From SZAS-103 sp964640525 (GTDB lineage: Bacteria > Pseudomonadota > Gammaproteobacteria > Xanthomonadales > Xanthomonadaceae), in assembly GCA_964640525.1 (NCBI GenBank), contig CAZXGS010000037.1, positions 1-33,133 on the forward strand: DNA of 33,133 nt, in the 5' to 3' direction. Of the stretch, positions 8,372 to 14,614 are shown one piece after another. Positions within the stretch are counted from its first letter, which is position 1. Each line of letters begins with the position of its first letter. The notes beneath the pieces are model-generated. The model made no database searches and was not told the DNA's origin. It saw only the letters and a list, made by a program, of their open reading frames with translations. Made by a program: the position numbers and the translations under genes.

Positions 8372-9040
8372 ATGACCGAACTCATACCCGATGTATCGCT
8401 CGTCGACAACTCCGAAGAGCGCGTTCCGATGGTGATTGTGCTCGATTGCTCGGGCAGCATGGAGGGTGCCAGGCTGCGGGCGCTGCAAGCTGGCTTGGCC
8501 GCGATGGAGACGGATCTAAAGCACGACCCCAAGGCGGCCAAATCCGTACGCGTTTTGGTGATCCAATTCGGCGGTGACGACGAAGTAGCCGTCGGAACGT
8601 GGCAGGACGTCATGGACTTCACGCCGCCGCAGTTGACCGCCAATGGCCGCACGCCTACCGGCAAGGCCATGACCGAGGCGCTCAAGCAGATCGAACTGCA
8701 AAAAGAAGAATTGCGCAAGAATGGTGTCGCCTACAAACGCCCGCTTGTCTATTTGATGTCGGATGGCGTTCCAACAGATGACTTCGAGCAAGCGGCGCAG
8801 TTGTGCCTTGCCGCCGAAGGCGCGAATAAAGTTCAGATCTATCCGATTGCTGTCGGTGACGATGCGAATCGTGAAATCCTGAGCAAATTCAGCCGCAAAG
8901 GTGCATTACAACTCAACGGGCTCAACTTCAAGGAACTTTTCTTGTGGCTGAGCGCGAGTGTCAAGGCGATTTCGCAGGCAGTATCGGGTCAGCCCGTCCA
9001 ACTGCCGCCGACAAATTCTTGGGCGACCACGATCGCATGA
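8372..9040 (+). CDS. VWA-domain protein, TerY-like (first gene of the triad)
   Basis: A 222-residue von Willebrand A protein with no signal peptide, so cytosolic. The metal-ion-dependent adhesion site is intact: D25-C-S27-G-S29 (VIVLDCSGSMEG), T94/T96 (NGRTPTGKAM) and D131 (LMSDGVPTDD). TerY-type VWA proteins act as metal-dependent scaffolds with a PP2C phosphatase and a kinase. AGGGGA lies eight bases before the ATG. The stop overlaps the PP2C start by four bases (ATGA). No TerB, TerC, TerD or TerE homologue is present in the window, so this is a detached triad. Family assignment is good; the signal it serves is unknown. Confidence 0.88.
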   Translation: MTELIPDVSLVDNSEERVPMVIVLDCSGSMEGARLRALQAGLAAMETDLKHDPKAAKSVRVLVIQFGGDDEVAVGTWQDVMDFTPPQLTANGRTPTGKAMTEALKQIELQKEELRKNGVAYKRPLVYLMSDGVPTDDFEQAAQLCLAAEGANKVQIYPIAVGDDANREILSKFSRKGALQLNGLNFKELFLWLSASVKAISQAVSGQPVQLPPTNSWATTIA

Positions 9041-9819
9041 TCTGGAAGGCCTTCCATGCCTCGGTGATCGGCACATCGCACGTCGATCGGCAATTGCCTT
9101 GCCAGGATGCGTGCGATGCGTGGGTGTCGGAATCCGGCGCGACTTTCATCGCTGCCGTCGCGGATGGTGCTGGTTCGGCAAGCCGTAGTGAACGCGGTGC
9201 TTCGCAATGCGTCAGCGCCGTGATGCAAGATCTAAAGGCATTTTTCCAGACAGCTGATGCCGAAATTGCGCCGCTGGATCCCGTGGAAGAGAGCAAGAGC
9301 CAGCTGCTTGAAGTGCTTGCCCGTGTGCGCGAGAAGCTCATCAATGCAGCCGCCGATCTGGAGGTTGACCCAAGCGAGTTGGCCTGCACTCTCGTTGGTG
9401 TCGTCGCCGTGCTGCCCGGCCGAGGCTTCCTGTTCCATATTGGCGACGGCGCAGGCATCGTTCAGTTCGTCGATGCTGCGGTTCCGGCCGTGGTGTCCCA
9501 TCCAGAAAACGGCGAGTACTCCAACGAAACGTGGTTCATAACGCACGAATCCTGGAAGGATCATGTTCGGGTAACACCGTTCGACGGCGCAGTCGAGACC
9601 ATTGGGATCATGTCCGATGGTGCCATGCCGTTCACGCTGGCAAGGGATCGCAACAGCCTGTTTTCCGGGTTCATCACTCCGATTGCCAAATACCTACGGG
9701 ATCGATCAGTAGAGGAAGGCAACAACGGCCTACGCTCGATCCTCGGCAGTGAACGGACGAATTCGATTACCAACGACGACAAGACCTTGGTCTTGGGCTT
9801 CACTCACGAGGTGACATGA
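9037..9819 (+). CDS. PP2C-family serine/threonine phosphatase (second gene of the triad)
   Basis: A 260-residue PP2C-type protein phosphatase. Metal-binding aspartates are visible in order: D43 (AAVADGAGSA), D137 (HIGDGAG), D194 (IMSDGA) and D248 (TNDDKTL). The N-terminus SVIGTSHVDRQLPCQDAC is the usual PP2C_2 opening. It should reverse phosphorylation by the kinase encoded immediately downstream. The ATG at 9037 overlaps the VWA stop by ATGA, and its own stop overlaps the kinase ATG in the same way, so the three proteins are probably made in fixed proportion. An in-frame upstream GTG at 8944 would lie deep in the VWA gene and is rejected. Confidence 0.9.
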   Translation: MIWKAFHASVIGTSHVDRQLPCQDACDAWVSESGATFIAAVADGAGSASRSERGASQCVSAVMQDLKAFFQTADAEIAPLDPVEESKSQLLEVLARVREKLINAAADLEVDPSELACTLVGVVAVLPGRGFLFHIGDGAGIVQFVDAAVPAVVSHPENGEYSNETWFITHESWKDHVRVTPFDGAVETIGIMSDGAMPFTLARDRNSLFSGFITPIAKYLRDRSVEEGNNGLRSILGSERTNSITNDDKTLVLGFTHEVT

Positions 9820-12131
9820 TCAGAGCGCCCCAGCTAGAGCTGGTGCTGATGACGCCGAGCGGACAGCGCTCGCGATCGATCGTGCTCGGGGCCGCCATCG
9901 CCAAAGGCGCAGCCGGAACCGTGTATCACCTGCATGGCGACGCTTCGACCGTCGTCAAGATCTACCACGATACGACCAGACCCGACGACCTTCGCACATC
10001 GTTTCTTAAGGTCGAAGCGATGTTGCGTGATCCGCCCAATCTCCCGCCGTACGATTACGAGGGCCAAGCATTCGTCCAGATCGCTTGGCCGACCGGCATC
10101 ATCCTCAAGAACAAGAAATTCGTTGGATTCAGCATGCCGGCGCTGCAGATGAACCGGACCCAAGTGCTGGAGGTTCTTCTCCTTGACCGGCAGGCAGCCA
10201 AGCATGGGCTGCGCTCGAACATGGGCACACGGGTCACCGTAGCCAGGCAGCTCGCCGGCTTGGTGGCCCAGTTGCACATGAAAGGCCACTACGTGGTCGA
10301 CATGAAGCCCGTCAACCTGAGCTATTACCCGACAACCCTGTACATGGCGGTTCTCGATTGCGACGGTTTCAACGTTCACGACCAAAACAACGACACCAGC
10401 TATCCGGCGCCGATGTTCACGGTGGAATATCTCGCACCGGAGTTTCAGGACAGCGGCAACCCCAACACGGACCCGCTCGCGCAGGACAAGTTTGCGTTGG
10501 CCGTGATCATCTTCCAGCTGTTGTGTCATGGCACGCATCCGTTCAGCGGCGTGCTGGCAGACAAGCGCAAGGGGTCGTCGCGCAAGGACTTCATTCTGCG
10601 TGGCGACTTTCCTTACGGACGCGTACGCAAACCCGGGTTGGAACCGATACCGTCATGCACTTATCGATGCCTTCCAGACGAGCTGATCGAGTGCTTCGAG
10701 CGGGCCTTCGGGAACGATCCGGCGCGGCGACCGTCCGCGCAGCGTTGGACGAACCTGCTCGACAAGTACGCAACACCCAGTACCAACAACCTCGTTCGTT
10801 GCGGAGTCAATCCCGAGCACCGCCATTTCGCCGGGCTGCCTTGCAGTCGATGTTCGCTTGATCACGTGCTATCCGGCCTGTCACCACTTGGCCTACCCAT
10901 CAGCCAACCCAACAGAAGTTCGACCTCGGCGCAGCCAGCATCATCCCCTGCACCGAGACGTACGGTGGCGCTGCGGCCTACAGCAGCCCCGAAGCCTGGA
11001 AAGAGTAACGATGTCCTGGTCGGCCTCGGTATCGTTGCGGTTCTTGTGTGCTTTGGAATTTTTGTCGTTAGCCAGAACCCGACGCATTCGAACTATCAGA
11101 CGGCCTCGCCAACACCCGCAAATCACCCGCCCATAGAGTCGATGGCCACCACGCCGACTCCGGCCCCCGTGCCAACGAGGCTGACCGAAGAGATACCGCC
11201 AGTGGGTCAGGACCTCATTTTGTCGGAGGCGCAGATACGTTACTGCCTGGCAGAAGACATCCGTCTGGATGCTGCACGAACCGCGCTCAACCTCTACAAC
11301 CAGGCCGACGTGGATCGCTTCAATGCGATGATCGCCAGCTATAACAGCCGTTGCAAAAGCTTCACCTACCACAAGCGCGACATGGAAATCGCTCGCGACG
11401 CCATCGAACCCTTCCGCAGCGACATCCAGAAAGAGGGGCAGGCGTTGTTTTCCAGCTCAGACACCCTGGCAGACTTATTGCGCGATCAGCCGAGTCCTGC
11501 AACTCCACGCGTTACAGTTGATCAGGTCGAATCACCGACAGCTCCTGCCCCGCATCAGGCTGCCGTAGCGCCGCAAAACCTCAAAAACGACAATGTCCCC
11601 GGTGCGGAGAGCGCGCCGCTGGATGCTGGTGTACCCGCGAGTGGCGAAGCGCCAGCTATCCTGGTGGATCAAGGCGCATGTCCGTTTGAATGCTGCCAAT
11701 ACGGTCGATGGATCACCACGCGAGCGACCCCGGTGTACGCGGCTCCTGACAAAAGCGCCAAGCAGGTTTCGAATCTAGCAGCCGGAACAGTCGTTGCAGC
11801 GCTTACCGGCCAGGTGCGCACGGTGGGCCAACGCTTCGTTGTCCATCGCCAACATGAAAAGTACCAACCCGGCGATACGCTCATGGTCTATACCTACCTT
11901 GGCGAAGGATATTTCAAGGTCTGGTACAAAGGAAGATTTTTCGACGAAGATCTGGACTTCAGCCCGTCCGGTGGCACGGGTGGTGAGCGGTGTACAGACA
12001 CGGCTTATTGCTGGGGCACGCTTGCGCACGAATTGAAATCGGCGTGGTGGGTGCAGATTCGACTGGCTGACGGCAGCCTCGGGTGGGTTGATGGTTTTTC
12101 GAACTTCGATGGACAGGATGCCTGCGGCTGA
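9816..12131 (+). CDS. Transmembrane TerY-P-type protein kinase with cysteine-bearing C-terminal region
   Basis: A 771-residue protein. Residues 1-320 form a kinase-like domain: GAAIAKGAAGTVY (25-37), K48 in VVKIY, catalytic D162-x-K164-x-x-N167 in VVDMKPVNL, metal-binding D183 in LDCDGF, and APE at 207-209. HRD is replaced by VVD and DFG by DGF, as in TerY-P kinases. C329, H335/H337, C343 and C346 look like a zinc knuckle. A proline-rich linker leads to one membrane helix (about 400-419). Beyond it lies a helical domain (465-545, with C477 and C513). The final part holds CPFECC (622-627), an SH3-like stretch (RATPVYAAPDKSAKQVSNLAAG, then GYFKVWYKGRFF) and C726, C732 and C770. The tail is probably periplasmic, making this a sensor kinase paired with its own phosphatase. 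Activity and topology are inferred. Confidence 0.85.
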   Translation: MIRAPQLELVLMTPSGQRSRSIVLGAAIAKGAAGTVYHLHGDASTVVKIYHDTTRPDDLRTSFLKVEAMLRDPPNLPPYDYEGQAFVQIAWPTGIILKNKKFVGFSMPALQMNRTQVLEVLLLDRQAAKHGLRSNMGTRVTVARQLAGLVAQLHMKGHYVVDMKPVNLSYYPTTLYMAVLDCDGFNVHDQNNDTSYPAPMFTVEYLAPEFQDSGNPNTDPLAQDKFALAVIIFQLLCHGTHPFSGVLADKRKGSSRKDFILRGDFPYGRVRKPGLEPIPSCTYRCLPDELIECFERAFGNDPARRPSAQRWTNLLDKYATPSTNNLVRCGVNPEHRHFAGLPCSRCSLDHVLSGLSPLGLPISQPNRSSTSAQPASSPAPRRTVALRPTAAPKPGKSNDVLVGLGIVAVLVCFGIFVVSQNPTHSNYQTASPTPANHPPIESMATTPTPAPVPTRLTEEIPPVGQDLILSEAQIRYCLAEDIRLDAARTALNLYNQADVDRFNAMIASYNSRCKSFTYHKRDMEIARDAIEPFRSDIQKEGQALFSSSDTLADLLRDQPSPATPRVTVDQVESPTAPAPHQAAVAPQNLKNDNVPGAESAPLDAGVPASGEAPAILVDQGACPFECCQYGRWITTRATPVYAAPDKSAKQVSNLAAGTVVAALTGQVRTVGQRFVVHRQHEKYQPGDTLMVYTYLGEGYFKVWYKGRFFDEDLDFSPSGGTGGERCTDTAYCWGTLAHELKSAWWVQIRLADGSLGWVDGFSNFDGQDACG

Positions 12132-12147
12132 AGGCGATCCCAGCAAA

Positions 12148-12242
12148 AGAAGACTCGGGGTCGAGAAGACTCGGGGTCGCGTCTTGTATCAGAAGACTCG
12201 GGGTCGCGTCTTGTATAGAAGACTCGGGGTCGCGTCTTGTAT
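12148..12242. repeat. 26-bp tandem repeat array
   Basis: One truncated and three complete copies of a 26-bp unit stand head to tail: 12148-12163 (first 16 bases only), 12164-12189, 12191-12216 and 12217-12242. The unit begins AGAAGACTCGGGGTCG and ends CGTCTTGTAT. Each unit can fold on itself through AAGAC and GTCTT. Its last 14 bases recur once more at 12268-12281 and at 12714-12727, the starts of the two long duplicates. There are no variable spacers, so it is not a CRISPR. The array begins 17 bases after the kinase stop. Confidence 0.9.
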
Positions 12243-12259
12243 TGACACATCACGTACGG

Positions 12260-12698
12260 TCGACGGAGTCGCGTCTTGTATTGCCGCTTCGCCTGTCGCG
12301 CTGTACGCGCAGATCGGGCAGGACATTCTTGCGCAGCAAGCCGGTGTGGACTGGGGCAGCAAGGCCATCGTGCGCATCGCGCACGCCTTGCGGCAAGCGT
12401 TGCCCGAGAGGAGGGGCTTTCCCGGCTGCAAACTCCCGTTCATGCGCTATTTCGCCCATGGAAAGTCTGAACAAGCCGACAGCCCTACGTGTTTGCTACC
12501 GCAAATCGTTGATTCCGTTCATGGTTCGACGGGCTTGTCCTGAGCCCGCCGAAGGGCCTGTCCTGAGCGAAGCCGAAGGGCTCACCATGAACGGAATCCA
12601 CTTGTTCAGATGTTCCCTGACGCGGCAGGCAGCAGCCGCGATCTGGCATGCCTGGAGATCGAGGCGGAGTTGACGGGCGCCTGCAACGCGGCGTGCCG
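12260..12698 (+). repeat. Long tandem duplicate, copy A
   Basis: First copy of a direct duplication of about 430 bp, starting TCGACGGAGTCGCG and ending GCGGCGTGCCG. It differs from copy B by scattered substitutions and by 20 bases that B lacks around the segment following GCCATCGTGCGC. It contains the palindrome-bounded element at 12511-12598. No open frame is conserved between the copies, so it is treated as non-coding. Confidence 0.85.
12511..12598. repeat. Palindrome-bounded element (88 bp), copy 1
   Basis: Terminal 15-bp inverted repeats are perfect: GATTCCGTTCATGGT at 12511-12525 and its reverse complement at 12584-12598. The interior contains repeated CCTGTCCTGAGC / GCCGAAGGG segments. 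It looks like a REP- or MITE-type dispersed palindrome. Related copies stand at 12938-13024 and 17454-17517. No transposase is encoded. Confidence 0.8.
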
Positions 12699-12705
12699 CG
12701 TCAAA

Positions 12706-13124
12706 TCGACGGGGTCGCGTCTTGTATTGCCACTTCGCCTGTCGCGCTGCATGCGCAGATCGGGCAGGACATTCTTGCGCAGCAAGCCGGTGTGGAGTGG
12801 GCAGCAAGGCCATCGTGCGCGAAGCGTTCCCCGAGATAAGGGGCTTTCCCGGCTGCAACCTCAAGTTCATGCGCCATTTCGCCCAAGGAAAGTCTGAACA
12901 AGCCGACAGCCCTACGTGTTTACTACCGCAAATCGTTGATTCCGTTCATGGTTCGACGGGCCTGTCCTGAGCCTGCCGAAGGGCCTGTCCTGAGCCTGCC
13001 GAATGACTCACCATGAACGGAATCCACTTGTTCAGATGTTCCCTGACGCGGCAGGCAGAAGCCGCGATTTGGCATGCCTGGAGATCGAGGCGGAGTTGAC
13101 GGGTGCCTGAAACGCGGCGTGCCG
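12706..13124 (+). repeat. Long tandem duplicate, copy B
   Basis: Second copy of the duplicated block, separated from copy A by seven bases. It starts TCGACGGGGTCGCG and ends GCGGCGTGCCG, and is 20 bases shorter. Scattered differences between A and B show the duplication is not very recent. It contains the element at 12938-13024. Downstream, 13125-13260 contains no recognisable gene before the end of the diguanylate cyclase gene. Confidence 0.85.
12938..13024. repeat. Palindrome-bounded element (87 bp), copy 2
   Basis: The same 15-bp terminal inverted repeats as copy 1 lie at 12938-12952 and 13010-13024, with no mismatch between arms. The interior repeats CCTGTCCTGAGCCTGCCGAA twice. It lies inside duplicate B and was presumably carried there by the block duplication. 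Confidence 0.8.
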
Positions 13125-13260
13125 GATCACGCTGCGCATGGCACCCGGAAGCGTGCGCGCGACCGCTCTCCGTGCGGCCGGGCTCGCCATGCGGCTGCAT
13201 GCCCATGGCCGGACGCACCCACCGCCGCCGGCCGGCGGGCACGCGCCTTGCGACGACCGC

Positions 13261-14394
13261 TTACCCCATCGAACGGGCCACCCGGTTGTGGCCTTCGGCC
13301 TTGGCCTTGTACAGCGCCGCGTCGGCCTGTTGCAGGCGCGCCTCCAGCGAGCCCTTGCCGTCGGCCACGCCGATGCAGGTGGTGCACGGCAGGTGCTGGT
13401 CGGCGAAGCGCACCGGTGCCTGGCTCCAGGTATGGCGTACGCGCTCGGCGATGGCCTCGGCCTCGGCCAGGGTGACCCCGACCAGCAGCGCGGCGAATTC
13501 CTCGCCGCCGATCCGGCCGCAGCAATCGTGCGGGCGCAACTGGCCGCGCAGCACGTCGGCGAAGCAGCGCAGCACGGCGTCGCCGGCGGCGTGGCCGTGG
13601 CGGTCGTTGATCTGCTTGAACTTGTCCAGGTCCAGCATCAGCACGCAGTCGGTGTGGTCCTCGGTGCGCCGCGCCAGCACCCGCGAGGCGTGCTCAAAGA
13701 AACCCTGGCGGTTGAGCAGGCCGGTCAGCACGTCGGTCAGGGCCATGCCGCGCAGCTTCCGTTCCTGGTCGGCGTGCAGCAGCACCAGCAAGCCGAAACA
13801 GCGCAGGATCACCAGCGGCGTGGACAGCGGCGAACCAAGCACGCTCAGGCGATCGGGGCTCAAGGTCAGGATGTGCAGCGCGTCCAGCCCCATCGTCACC
13901 CCGCGCACGACCAGCACCGCGCCTGAGGCCAGGTACACGCCCGCCACCGACCACCGCAGCAGCCGCATGTCCAGCGCCGGAGCGCGCAGCAACGCCTGGC
14001 CGGCGAACAGGCAGGTCAGTCCCGACAAGGTCAGGTTGATCGCCAGTTGCTCTGCGTGCGGCAGGCCGATCGCCGCCAGCCACGGCAGCACGATGATCGC
14101 CGCCAGCCACGGCTCGGACAGGCGCTGGGCCAGCCGGCAGAAGCGCAGGATGCCCAGCCAGATCAGCAGATTGCCGCTGATGAAAAACAGCCCGGCCCAC
14201 CAGTACGGCAGCCAGTTACCCGGCATCGTGTCGAACAGGCGCAGCAGGTAGCCGACCGCCATCACCAGACAGCCGGCGAACCAGTGGCGGAGCCCGGGCA
14301 GCTCCGGGTACAGGCGCACCATCAGGGCAAAAACCGCGGTCGCTGCCAGCAGCAGCGACAGGGTGAAAAACACCACGGTCTCGAAATCCAGCAT
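13261..14394 (-). CDS. Membrane-bound diguanylate cyclase (GGDEF)
   Basis: A 377-residue cyclic-di-GMP synthase. Residues 1 to about 205 hold roughly six hydrophobic membrane segments beginning LDFETVVFFTLSLLLAATAVF. Residues 215-375 form the GGDEF domain: LTDVLTGLLNRQGFF, LDLDKFKQINDRHGHAAGD (254-272), and the active-site motif GGEEF at 296-300. An inhibitory site R287-x-x-D290 lies exactly five residues before it, so feedback inhibition by c-di-GMP is likely. No EAL domain follows. The ATG at 14394 is favoured because the first helix begins there; an upstream in-frame ATG at 14499 would add a basic low-complexity stretch. It is divergent from aceE. The ligand for the membrane domain is unknown. 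Confidence 0.92.
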   Translation of the reverse strand: MLDFETVVFFTLSLLLAATAVFALMVRLYPELPGLRHWFAGCLVMAVGYLLRLFDTMPGNWLPYWWAGLFFISGNLLIWLGILRFCRLAQRLSEPWLAAIIVLPWLAAIGLPHAEQLAINLTLSGLTCLFAGQALLRAPALDMRLLRWSVAGVYLASGAVLVVRGVTMGLDALHILTLSPDRLSVLGSPLSTPLVILRCFGLLVLLHADQERKLRGMALTDVLTGLLNRQGFFEHASRVLARRTEDHTDCVLMLDLDKFKQINDRHGHAAGDAVLRCFADVLRGQLRPHDCCGRIGGEEFAALLVGVTLAEAEAIAERVRHTWSQAPVRFADQHLPCTTCIGVADGKGSLEARLQQADAALYKAKAEGHNRVARSMG

Positions 14395-14614
14395 CGCGTT
14401 CCGGAAAGTGCCCGATGCCGCCGACTGTAGCGCCGGACCGGCAACGGCGTGGATGGCACTGCGGCATGCGGGCGCGAATCGTGCGCGCGCTCGCGCCATC
14501 AGGAAAGTCCGCCGATCCGCCGCAAACCACCCCGGCCCGGCCGCCGGCCTGCGCTAAACTGCCCACACCCCACGGACAGCGATCGCGCCCACGCACCGCG
14601 CGACGGAGGACACC

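Noticed and set aside
8372..12131. Complete tellurite-resistance (Ter) operon
   Set aside because: Only the VWA-PP2C-kinase triad is present; no TerB, TerC, TerD or TerE homologue was seen in the window.
12148..12242. Possible CRISPR array
   Set aside because: Units abut with zero or one base between them, so there are no spacers, and no cas gene is present.
12088..13120. Several short open frames in the repeat region
   Set aside because: They are not conserved in frame between the two duplicates and have no start signals; the sequence constraint is at DNA level.
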